Assembly (NCBI GenBank): GCA_910588455.1
Contig: CAJUPG010000035.1
Span: forward strand, 1-19,714
Direction of reading: 5' to 3'
Length of the DNA: 19,714 nucleotides
From: an uncultured Oscillospiraceae bacterium
GTDB lineage: Bacteria > Bacillota > Clostridia > Oscillospirales > Oscillospiraceae
The position numbers and the translations under genes were made by a program. Of the stretch, positions 6,501 to 13,753 are shown one piece after another. How positions within the stretch are numbered: position 1 is the first letter of the stretch; each line of letters starts with the position of its first letter. The notes below the pieces were generated by a model. That model saw only the letters and a program-made list of their open reading frames with translations. It was not told the DNA's origin and did not search any database.

Positions 6501-7508
6501 CTAGCTTTGCGGGGTGTAGGCTTCCATCCCCATTTTGTCAAAGGTATGGCCGCTGTGGTAGACCGCCAGGGCCATATCCAGCAGGGGAAGGGCCGCCACC
6601 GCGCCGCTGCCCTCGCCCAGGCGCAGCTCTGCGGTAATCAGGGGCTTTAATCCCAGCTCGTCCAGCACCAGCCGCCCCGCCGGCTCGGCGGAGACATGGC
6701 TGGCCAGCATGGCCCGCCCTGCCTCCGGCCACAGCCGCACCGCACACAGCGCCGCCACGGCGCTGATGAAGCCGTCCACCAGGATGGGAAGGCGGTACTT
6801 CGCCCCGCCCAGAAACACCCCACACAGCCCGGCCAGGTCCAGCCCGCCCACCTTGGACAGTACGTCCACCGGATCGGCGGGGTCGGGGCGGTTGACTGAG
6901 ATTGCCCGCTCAATGGCGGCAATTTTCCGGGCAAGGCCAGCGTCAGACAGCCCCGCGCCCCGGCCAGTCACCTCAACAGGCGGCAGGCCCAGCAGGACGC
7001 TGGCCACGGCGCTGGAGGTGGTGGTGTTGCCGATGCCCATCTCCCCGGTGGCGAGAATGTCAGCTCCCGCCTCCCTCTGCTCCCGGACCAACTCCATCCC
7101 CGTCTCAATGGCCCGGACGCACTCCTCTCGGCTCATGGCGGATTCTTGTGTGATGTCCGCGGTTCCGCTGCGGACCCGCCGGTCCAGCACCCCCGGCGCG
7201 CCGGGAAAATCCAGAACGCCCATATCCACTGGAACGACTTGGCAGTTGGCCACCCGGGCCATATAGTTTACGGTGCTGGTTCCCATTCCCAATGCCCGGG
7301 CCACGGCGGCGGTAACGGAACTGTCCGTCTGGGTCACCCCCTGGGCCACCACGCCGTTGTCGGCGCACAGCACCAGCAGGGCACGGCTGTTCAGATGCAC
7401 CTCTGCATTTCCCGTCAGCGCGGCAATTTTTATCACTGCCTCCTCCAGCAGGCCCAGGCTCCCCAGGGGTTTTGCCAGACTGTCCCAGCGCTTTCGTGCT
7501 TCATTCAT
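6501..7508 (-). CDS. cobT: Nicotinate-nucleotide:DMB phosphoribosyltransferase CobT
   Basis: Transfers the phosphoribosyl group of nicotinate mononucleotide to the lower-ligand base (classically dimethylbenzimidazole), giving alpha-ribazole 5'-phosphate. Conserved blocks: LAKPLGSLG near the N-terminus, VLCADNGVVAQGV, TGEMGIGNTTTSSA, TGRGAGLSDAGLARK, LVDGFISAVAA, ASHVSAEPAG and LRLGEGSG near the end, where Glu299 corresponds to the catalytic glutamate of the family. At 335 residues it is close to the usual length. The ATG at 7506-7508 has GGAGG about 7 nt upstream and overlaps cbiA by 8 bp. No gene for making dimethylbenzimidazole (bluB or bza) is in the window, so the base used cannot be told. 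Confidence 0.95.
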   Translation of the reverse strand: MNEARKRWDSLAKPLGSLGLLEEAVIKIAALTGNAEVHLNSRALLVLCADNGVVAQGVTQTDSSVTAAVARALGMGTSTVNYMARVANCQVVPVDMGVLDFPGAPGVLDRRVRSGTADITQESAMSREECVRAIETGMELVREQREAGADILATGEMGIGNTTTSSAVASVLLGLPPVEVTGRGAGLSDAGLARKIAAIERAISVNRPDPADPVDVLSKVGGLDLAGLCGVFLGGAKYRLPILVDGFISAVAALCAVRLWPEAGRAMLASHVSAEPAGRLVLDELGLKPLITAELRLGEGSGAVAALPLLDMALAVYHSGHTFDKMGMEAYTPQS

Positions 7509-8796
7509 GCTGCTTCCTCCATTGGACGGACCCCTCCACAAACCGCTCTGCCAGCGGCAGCTCTCCGCCGAAGTGGAGATGAGGGAATCCGGCGTACATC
7601 GTTTCTCCCAAAACCGGGCCAGGCCGGGTACAGTCCCAGTAGTGGAACTCGTGGACAGGGATGGACTCCCCCTCCCGGAACAGCAGGCTGTCCGCCTGCG
7701 CGGCCAGGCTTTTGTAGCCGAACCGCTGGAGACGGTCCGTTTTGTACCCATCCCCGGGCAGGACCCCCACCATGGGCCAGACTCCGCCCCGGTCGTCCTC
7801 CAGGGTTTCTTGCAGGTACAAAAACCCGCCGCACTCCGCCACGGTGGGCAGGCCCGCCTTGACCGCTCCGCGGATGGTCTCCCGCATGGAGCGGTTTTCG
7901 CTCAGCTGACAGGCATACAGCTCCGGGTAGCCCCCCGGCAGGTAGAGACCCCCTGTCTCCGGCGGCAGAACGGGGTCCCGGAGGGGGCTGAAAAAGGTCA
8001 GCTCCGCCCCGTTTTCCCGCAAAAGGTCCAGATTGTCCGCGTAGCAGAAGCAGAATGCCTCATCCCGGGCCACCGCGATTTTACACCGGGGCGGCGGAGG
8101 GATAGACGGGGCCGGTTTTTCAACAGTTTCCCCGGCCAGGGTCAGCAGGACGTTCACATCCACCGTCCGCTCCATCTGCCGGGCGATGGCCCCGAAGCGG
8201 GCCGCCAGGTCTTCCACCTCCCTGGCGGTGAGCAGCCCCAGGTGGCGGCTGTCTAGGACGGCCTCCTCCATGGGCGGCAGGTATCCCGCCACAGGCAGGC
8301 CGGTCTCTTCCTCCAGGATGGGCTTTAGGTGGGCATAGAGAGAGGGCTTGCAGTTGTTGAGCAGCAGGCCCGCGATGTGGTTGGGGGTACGGAAGGTTTG
8401 CAGCCCCCGGACTTGCGCCGCCAGGGTCAGGCTGGCCCCCTTGGGATGCAGCACCAGCACAGCGGGAATATCCGCCGCGTCCGCCACCGCCCAGGCGCTG
8501 GCCCGGTCTGTTCCCTTCACGCCGTCGTAAAAGCCCATAGCCCCTTCCACCAGGGCAAGCTCCGCCGTCTGACGGCTCAGTGTCCGCCGGACGCCGGCCT
8601 CCCCCTGCAAAAACAGGTCCAGATTGCGGCTGGGCACCCCCAGCATCTGTTGGTGGAACATGGGGTCGATGTAGTCTGGGCCGCACTTGAAGGACTGAAC
8701 GGACATCCCCCGGGCCCGCAGCGCCGCCAGCAGGGCACAGGTCACCACCGTCTTGCCGCTGCCGCTGCCCATAGCGGCCAGCATCAGCCGCCTCAT
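7501..8796 (-). CDS. cbiA: Cobyrinate a,c-diamide synthase CbiA
   Basis: Glutamine- and ATP-dependent amidation of the a and c carboxylates of cobyrinate. The 431-residue protein has the synthetase domain with P-loop GSGSGKT (10-16), KCGPDYIDP (37-45) and VEGAMGFYDG (83-92). Its amidotransferase domain has LYLPGGYPELYA (284-295), the nucleophile Cys322 in AECGGFLYL, and PHLHF (405-409) carrying the catalytic His region. The ATG at 8794-8796 overlaps the cbiET stop (ATGA). The protein is about 20 residues shorter than usual: between HYWDCT (385-390) and YAGFPHLHF (401-409) the familiar KP...R.W stretch is missing, near 7600-7626. Unlike the neighbouring CbiP, the glutaminase Cys and His are kept. 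Confidence 0.94.
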   Translation of the reverse strand: MRRLMLAAMGSGSGKTVVTCALLAALRARGMSVQSFKCGPDYIDPMFHQQMLGVPSRNLDLFLQGEAGVRRTLSRQTAELALVEGAMGFYDGVKGTDRASAWAVADAADIPAVLVLHPKGASLTLAAQVRGLQTFRTPNHIAGLLLNNCKPSLYAHLKPILEEETGLPVAGYLPPMEEAVLDSRHLGLLTAREVEDLAARFGAIARQMERTVDVNVLLTLAGETVEKPAPSIPPPPRCKIAVARDEAFCFCYADNLDLLRENGAELTFFSPLRDPVLPPETGGLYLPGGYPELYACQLSENRSMRETIRGAVKAGLPTVAECGGFLYLQETLEDDRGGVWPMVGVLPGDGYKTDRLQRFGYKSLAAQADSLLFREGESIPVHEFHYWDCTRPGPVLGETMYAGFPHLHFGGELPLAERFVEGSVQWRKQHE

Positions 8797-9935
8797 GACA
8801 GCGCCCCCGTAATAAGAAACACCGGGTTCTGGGCCAGCAGCAGGTGGAGTTCTCCCGCCGGTTTGGAGCGGCTGACGGAAATCTGGGTGACCTCCGGGGT
8901 CTTCAGCTCCGCCATTGCGGCATGGAGGGTTTCCAGGGAGATGGCGGACACACAGACCCGGGCCTTGGGATTTGCCCAGCGGACAGCATCCAGGATTTTG
9001 GGCAGTTCCCCGCCGCTGCCACCCACAAAGGCCGCGTCCGGAGCGGGAAGACGATCCAACGCTACGGGGGCGCTCCCCTGTACAAGACGGAGCTTCCAGG
9101 CCCCGAATTTTTCCCGGTTGGCCCGGATCAGGGCGCAGGCGGCGCTGTCCCGTTCCACCGCCCACACCGCTCCGGCCTGGAAGGCCAGCTCCACACTGAC
9201 GCTCCCTGTCCCGGCGCCCACGTCCCAGCACAGGTCCTCAGGGCCCACCGCCAGCTTGGACAGGATGACCGCCCGCACCTCCTGCTTGGTCATAGGGACC
9301 TGGCCCCGCACAAACTCCCCGTCCGGGATGCCCGGCGTCCGCCGGGGGAGGACAGGGGCGGGCTCACAGAGCAGGACGTTGAGGGGGGCAAAGGTCCGTT
9401 CCGCACACTGGGCGGCGGTCATTTGAGAGGTCATTTCCCCCGCAAAGCCCAGATTTTCCCCCACTGTGACCGTCAGCCCGCCCAGGCCGGCCTGTACCAG
9501 TTCCCGGCACAGAGCCGCCGGACCGCCCGGCCCCCCGGTGAGGAAAAAGGCGGCCTTTCTTCGGCACACCGCCGCCACCGGGTCGCAGGCGGTCCCGTGG
9601 GCAGAGCACAGGGTCCAGTCCTGCCAGGGCCGGCCCAGCCGGGCCGCCAGCACCTGCGCGCTGGACAGGCCAGGGACCACCTCCGCCTCAATTCCCCTCT
9701 CCTTTAACAGAGGAAGTAAAGTCCTGGCCCCGGAGTAAAAGCCGGTGTCGCCACTGTATAAAACGGCGCAGTTCTCACAGCTGGAGGAGAGGAGCAACTT
9801 CAAAATATCCTCCGCTTTGGTGGCCGCATCCTTTCGCCCGGGGTATCCTTCCAGCAGGCGGGCGGCCCCCACCACATAGTCGGCCCGGATCTCCGGAACA
9901 GGCCCGCAGCCGGCGCCTATCAGCGTTACCTTCAT
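8793..9935 (-). CDS. cbiET: Fused cobalt-precorrin-7 C5-methyltransferase / C15-methyltransferase (decarboxylating) CbiET
   Basis: One polypeptide of 380 residues joining CbiE (about 1-195) and CbiT (about 199-380), the CobL-like arrangement. The CbiE half shows LYSGDTGFYSGA (59-70) and VVPGLSSAQVLAARLG (86-101), typical of tetrapyrrole methylases. The CbiT half starts with the signature RTPGIPDGEFVRGQVPMTK (199-217) and has the SAM-binding motif WDVGAGTGSVSVE (237-249) and AFVGGSGG. It methylates C5 and C15 and removes the C12 acetate carboxyl. The very N-terminal SAM loop (GAGCGPVPEIRADYVVG, 7-23) appears about ten residues shorter than usual, lacking the ..LTPEA..A.. helix start. Both ends overlap neighbours by 4 bp. 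Confidence 0.94.
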   Translation of the reverse strand: MKVTLIGAGCGPVPEIRADYVVGAARLLEGYPGRKDAATKAEDILKLLLSSSCENCAVLYSGDTGFYSGARTLLPLLKERGIEAEVVPGLSSAQVLAARLGRPWQDWTLCSAHGTACDPVAAVCRRKAAFFLTGGPGGPAALCRELVQAGLGGLTVTVGENLGFAGEMTSQMTAAQCAERTFAPLNVLLCEPAPVLPRRTPGIPDGEFVRGQVPMTKQEVRAVILSKLAVGPEDLCWDVGAGTGSVSVELAFQAGAVWAVERDSAACALIRANREKFGAWKLRLVQGSAPVALDRLPAPDAAFVGGSGGELPKILDAVRWANPKARVCVSAISLETLHAAMAELKTPEVTQISVSRSKPAGELHLLLAQNPVFLITGALS

Positions 9936-10666
9936 ACCAACCGCTCCTTGATCTTCTCCAAAATCTCCTCCAGGCCCTCCCCCTCGTCCGGGGGGCGCTC
10001 CACCAGCACGACCCGGGCCCCGACGGCCTGGGCGGCGGACAGCTTTTCCCCCAAACCCCCGGCCCGCCCGCCGTCCTTGGTAACCAGCCAGGCGATTCGG
10101 TACTGCTCCAATATGGCCTCGTTCAGCTTTTGGGAGAAGGGCCCCTGGAGGGCCAGAATATGGTTGTGGGGGATGCCCTGGGCCTCGCAGGCGGACAGCC
10201 CCTCGTGGGTGGGCAGCACCCGCACATACAGCCGGTTTTTGTCCAGAGCTCCGAAGGCGGACAGCTCCTTGGCCCCGGTGGCCAGCAGGACATTTCCCCC
10301 CTCGTCCGCCAGAAATTCCGCCGCTGTCTGACAGCTGGAAACTCGGACCGCACCCTCGATTTGACTGGCCGGCCGCAGGAGGCGGAGCAGAGATACCCCT
10401 GTCCGCTCACAGGCCGCTCGGATTTCGGCGGTGGCAAGCCTTGCATAGGGGTGGGTGGCGTCCACGCACAGGTCGAAGCCAGAGAGCAACACCTCCATCC
10501 CGGACCGGTCCAGCCGCCCCGTCAAAATCCGAACATCCTCCAGCCCGTACAACTCCTCCGCCCCCAGCTCCGTGGCCACGCTGACGGTGACCTCCGCCCC
10601 CAGTTCCCCGGCCTGTTGAGCCAGAACGCGTCCTTCAGTGGTGCCGCCGAAAATCAGAAGCCTCAT
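9932..10666 (-). CDS. cbiJ: Cobalt-precorrin-6A reductase CbiJ
   Basis: An NADH-dependent reductase converting cobalt-precorrin-6A to 6B. The 244-residue protein carries all the usual landmarks: FGGTTEGR (6-13) at the N-terminus, CVDATHPYA (67-75), LLATGAKEL, RVLPT, ALQGPFSQ and VTKDGGRAGG. Length and motif order are normal for CbiJ/CobK. The ATG overlaps the cbiH stop (ATGA, 10663-10666), and its own TGA overlaps cbiET, so it sits in the middle of the coupled ring-modification block cbiH-cbiJ-cbiET. Nothing unusual is seen in its sequence. Confidence 0.95.
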   Translation of the reverse strand: MRLLIFGGTTEGRVLAQQAGELGAEVTVSVATELGAEELYGLEDVRILTGRLDRSGMEVLLSGFDLCVDATHPYARLATAEIRAACERTGVSLLRLLRPASQIEGAVRVSSCQTAAEFLADEGGNVLLATGAKELSAFGALDKNRLYVRVLPTHEGLSACEAQGIPHNHILALQGPFSQKLNEAILEQYRIAWLVTKDGGRAGGLGEKLSAAQAVGARVVLVERPPDEGEGLEEILEKIKERLV

Positions 10667-11391
10667 AGCCGGTATCCTCTGGGGGTGACCATCCGGCCGC
10701 CGATATTCTGCGTGGTGCTGCTGCCGATGAAAACGGTGGTAAACATGTCCAGCTGTTCTCCTCGAAGCTGGGCCAGGTTAAGAATTTTGTACTCCTGCCC
10801 CGCCCGGCCGATGTTCTGCACCCAGCCGCAGACTGTCTCCGGATTTTTGTATCGCAAAAGGATGTCGCAGGCCCGTTTCAAATAGTCCGCCCGTTTTTTG
10901 GACGCGGGGTTGTACAAGCAAAGGGCAAAATCCCCCTGAGCGGCGCACTCCAGCCGCCGTTCGATGACCTCCCAGGAGGTGAGCAGGTCAGACAGGGAGA
11001 CGACGCAGAAGTCGTGGCCCAAAGGCGCGCCCAGCAGAGCCCCGCCCGACAGCGCCGCTGTCACGCCGGGGACGATCTCCACCTCCACCTCGGGAAATGA
11101 CTGGGCCAGCTCCAGCAGGGGGCCGGCCATCCCGTAGACCCCGGGGTCGCCGCTGCACAGCAGGGCCACTGTCCGGCCAGACTGAGCGGTCTCCAGCGCC
11201 CAGCGGCACCGCTCCAGCTCCTGGCGCATGGGGGTGGTGTAGATCTCCTTATCAGGGTACAGGCCCTTGACCAGCTCAAGATACACGGTGTAGCCGCACA
11301 GCACCTCGGCCCGGTCCATGGCCGCCCGAGCCTGGGGAGTGATCTGCTCCGGACCGCCGGGGCCGATGCCCACCACATAAACTTTACTCAT
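10663..11391 (-). CDS. cbiH: Cobalt-precorrin-3 C17-methyltransferase CbiH
   Basis: A SAM-dependent enzyme that methylates C17 and drives ring contraction with formation of the delta-lactone. The 242-residue protein has the tetrapyrrole methylase motifs VVGIGPGGPEQIT near the start, LLCSGDPGVYGMAG, EIVPGVTAALSGGALLGAPLG, and the CbiH/CobJ-specific LSDLLT.W..IERRL and LYNPASKKR. The ATG at 11389-11391 is chosen over one 8 codons upstream because a GGAGG site lies 7 nt before it and the protein then starts at the family's usual position (MSKVYVVG). It overlaps cbiG by 8 bp. Confidence 0.95.
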   Translation of the reverse strand: MSKVYVVGIGPGGPEQITPQARAAMDRAEVLCGYTVYLELVKGLYPDKEIYTTPMRQELERCRWALETAQSGRTVALLCSGDPGVYGMAGPLLELAQSFPEVEVEIVPGVTAALSGGALLGAPLGHDFCVVSLSDLLTSWEVIERRLECAAQGDFALCLYNPASKKRADYLKRACDILLRYKNPETVCGWVQNIGRAGQEYKILNLAQLRGEQLDMFTTVFIGSSTTQNIGGRMVTPRGYRL

Positions 11392-12301
11392 CCTGCCACC
11401 TCCAATTTGGGGCAAAGGGCGCCGCCGCCGCCGCCATGGTCACGCCGTCCATCGACTGCTTTTTCAGACACAGCGTCCCGCCGCTGCCCAGCACCGCCGC
11501 CCGCTCGCAGACATTGTCCACGCCGGTGACCCGCTCCACAAACTCCGATGCGGAAAAATCTCCCGGCACCGCCCCCAGCTGAGCGGCGGAGAAGACCTCC
11601 AGCTCCAGGCCGTGGGCGCGGCAGAAGGCCAGCAGTCCCGGCTCATCCCCCTTCCGGTCGATGGTACACACCTTGCGGAAGGACGCCGAATGGACCGGCA
11701 GGGCGGCAAAGGCCTCTTCCAGCGCCTGGACCGGTGTACCTCTTTTACAGCCCACCCCCAGCACGGCGATTTTAGGCATCAGCCGCAGGGACACCCCCTC
11801 CGGCGGCTCTCCCGCCACCGGCCAGGGGGAACAGAGTTCCACCCTCTCCCCCGCCAGCAGGGCCCCGGACACCTTTTTAGTGCCCTCTGGATTCAAAATG
11901 GCGCAGTTCTGCTGTTTCGCCCACTGGTCCACGGCAAATACCCCGTGGAGGTCGGTGGCGGTGGTGATGACTGGGACGGCCCCGCAGACCGCGGCGATTT
12001 TCTGCGCCAGCTCGTTGGCCCCGCCCAGGTGTCCGCTAAGCAGGGGGATAGCGAACTTCCCCGTCTCGTCCACCGCCACCACGGCGGGGTCCGTGGTCTT
12101 GCTTTTTACACAGGGAGCGATTGCCCGAACGGCGATACCCACGGCCCCCACAAAAATCAGGGCGTTTCCTTGCTGAAAGCGTTCCTGCGTCCAGCCGTTC
12201 AGGCTCCCCGGACCGCATCGGACGGCCTGGCCGTCCAGCGCCCTGGCCAGCGCTTCCGCCAGGGTCTGCCCCCGGTCTGTAAAGGAAATCAGGTGAATCA
12301 C
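11384..12301 (-). CDS. cbiG: Cobalt-precorrin-5A hydrolase CbiG
   Basis: Opens the delta-lactone of cobalt-precorrin-5A and releases acetaldehyde, a step specific to the anaerobic pathway. N-terminal domain: FVGAVGIAVRAIAP (50-63) and LLSGHLGGANELA (87-99). C-terminal domain: VLGVGCKRGTP (180-190) and LGSGGTLCLKK near the end. It starts with GTG (12299-12301), overlapping the cbiF stop as GTGA, with GGGAGGG 6 nt upstream. At 305 residues it is short: PPEGV (166-170) passes directly into SLRLMPKIAVLG, where most relatives have an additional stretch of about 25-30 residues at the end of the middle domain (DNA near 11783-11797). Both catalytic-type domains remain. Confidence 0.94.
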   Translation of the reverse strand: MIHLISFTDRGQTLAEALARALDGQAVRCGPGSLNGWTQERFQQGNALIFVGAVGIAVRAIAPCVKSKTTDPAVVAVDETGKFAIPLLSGHLGGANELAQKIAAVCGAVPVITTATDLHGVFAVDQWAKQQNCAILNPEGTKKVSGALLAGERVELCSPWPVAGEPPEGVSLRLMPKIAVLGVGCKRGTPVQALEEAFAALPVHSASFRKVCTIDRKGDEPGLLAFCRAHGLELEVFSAAQLGAVPGDFSASEFVERVTGVDNVCERAAVLGSGGTLCLKKQSMDGVTMAAAAAPFAPNWRWQDE

Positions 12302-13053
12302 GGCTGTCCCTCCCGAAAACCGGTAGTAAAAGCCGGATCGTAGAGCTTGCTGCGCTGGTAGTCCTTCCCCAAAAAATTCCCCACCAGCACCAGGGCAGTT
12401 TTGCTGATCTGGTGCTCCTGCCCCGCCCGGGCCAAGGTCCCCACGGTACAGCGTACCGTCTTTTCCTCCGGCCAGGTGGCCTTGTAAACCAGGGCCGCCG
12501 GGGTGTCCGGGGTGTAGGCCCCCTTGAGCAGCTCCGCCTGCAATTCCGTCAGCATCCCCGCCGACAGGAAGATTGCCATGCTGGCCCCGTGGGCGGCCAG
12601 GGCAGCGATGGCCTCCCCCTCCGGCACAGCGGTCCGTCCGGACATACGGGTGAGGATTACGCTCTGGCTGACGCCGGGCAGGGTATACTCCGTCTCCAGC
12701 GCCGCCGCCGCCCCGCAGAAGGAGGAGACGCCGGGGGTAAGGTCGTAGGGGACACCCAGCCGGTCCAGAGCGTCCATCTGTTCCCGGACCGCTCCGTACA
12801 GGCAGGGGTCTCCGGTGTGGAGGCGGACGGTCGCCTTTCCTTTCAGCTCCCCCTGTCTCATGACGTCCAGCACCTGTTCCAGGGTCATCTCGGCGCTGTT
12901 ATAGAGGGCGCAGTCCGCCTTGCACAGCTCCAGCAGGGCGGGATTGACCAGACTGCCGGCGTAGATCACCACGTCCGCCTCTTTCAGCAGCTCCGCGCCC
13001 CGCAGGGTGATGAGATCCGGGGCCCCCGGCCCCGCGCCCACAAAATGTACCAT
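12298..13053 (-). CDS. cbiF: Cobalt-precorrin-4 C11-methyltransferase CbiF
   Basis: A SAM-dependent methyltransferase acting at C11 of cobalt-precorrin-4. Motifs in the 251-residue protein: FVGAGPGAPDLITLRG (4-19), VIYAGSLV, NSAEMTL, LHTGDPCLYGAVREQM, TPGVSSFCGAAAAL and LTRMSGRTAVPEGE, which separate CbiF/CobM from the other tetrapyrrole methylases. C-terminal YKATWPEEK and NQ-like block QISKTALVLVG are also typical. There is a 4-bp gap from the cbiL stop and an AAAGGGG site upstream; the stop overlaps cbiG. Length is normal and no oddity is seen. Confidence 0.96.
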   Translation of the reverse strand: MVHFVGAGPGAPDLITLRGAELLKEADVVIYAGSLVNPALLELCKADCALYNSAEMTLEQVLDVMRQGELKGKATVRLHTGDPCLYGAVREQMDALDRLGVPYDLTPGVSSFCGAAAALETEYTLPGVSQSVILTRMSGRTAVPEGEAIAALAAHGASMAIFLSAGMLTELQAELLKGAYTPDTPAALVYKATWPEEKTVRCTVGTLARAGQEHQISKTALVLVGNFLGKDYQRSKLYDPAFTTGFREGQP

Positions 13054-13057
13054 CCTT

Positions 13058-13753
13058 TTACCCCTTTACAATGATAGTGGCAAAGTAGCCCGGGGCCCCC
13101 GGAAATTGGCTGGCGCCGTGAAAGACAGCCTCGTCGGGCAGTCCGCAGTTCCGGACCAGCGAAGCCCGCTCCGCCAGCCCCGCCCTTTCAAGCGCCCGGA
13201 CTGCTTTGGGGAACTGACGGCCGGATTTCATCAGCACCTTTGTTCCCGGCAGCGCCAGAGCTTCTTCCACCGGACCGCTGTGCCCCGGAATGAGGTGCAG
13301 GGGCTCGTCTCCCTGGACCAGGTCCACTCCCAGCCGGGCCGCCGCCGCACAGAAGCTGGACACGCCGGGGATCATTTCTGTCTGATAGCCCCTTGCCTTC
13401 AGCAGCTTTTGCAGATAGCCGTATGTAGCGTAGATTGACACGTCCCCCAAATTCAGCATGGCCACATCCCGCCCCGCCGCCAGAAAATTCTCTATCTCCC
13501 AAGCGGCCCGCTGATGGGCCTCCTGCCGGAGGGCCGGGTCCTGCGCCATGGTAAAAGGCAGCGGCAAAAGGGGCTTCCCCTCCAAGGAGACGGCCTGACG
13601 GACGATGTCCATTGCCAGTGTATCTCCGCTTCCGGTCTGGGGCGCGGCAATTACGGAGCAGGCCTCCAGCACCCGAAGGGCTTTCAGGGTCAGCAGCTCC
13701 GGGTCCCCCGGTCCAACGCTCACCCCATAAAACACGCCTCGCTTCACTTCCAT
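13058..13753 (-). CDS. cbiL: Cobalt-precorrin-2 C20-methyltransferase CbiL
   Basis: SAM-dependent methylation at C20 of cobalt-precorrin-2, the first methylation after cobalt insertion. The ATG at 13751-13753 (start MEVKRGVFYG) gives a 231-residue protein with VSVGPGDPELLTLKALRVL (11-29), LNLGDVSIYATYGYL and EMIPGVSSFCAAAARLG in the usual order, followed by LMKSGR. The frame stays open further upstream but those residues have no family resemblance and lie over cbiD. A GGGGAG site is about 11 nt upstream, and the gene overlaps the CbiD stop by 10 bp. Confidence 0.94.
   Translation of the reverse strand: MEVKRGVFYGVSVGPGDPELLTLKALRVLEACSVIAAPQTGSGDTLAMDIVRQAVSLEGKPLLPLPFTMAQDPALRQEAHQRAAWEIENFLAAGRDVAMLNLGDVSIYATYGYLQKLLKARGYQTEMIPGVSSFCAAAARLGVDLVQGDEPLHLIPGHSGPVEEALALPGTKVLMKSGRQFPKAVRALERAGLAERASLVRNCGLPDEAVFHGASQFPGAPGYFATIIVKG

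Noticed and set aside
8797..9231. N-terminal extension of CbiA by 145 codons
   Set aside because: The frame is open by chance over cbiET. The CbiA family start MRRLMLAAMGSGSGKT coincides with an ATG overlapping the cbiET stop.
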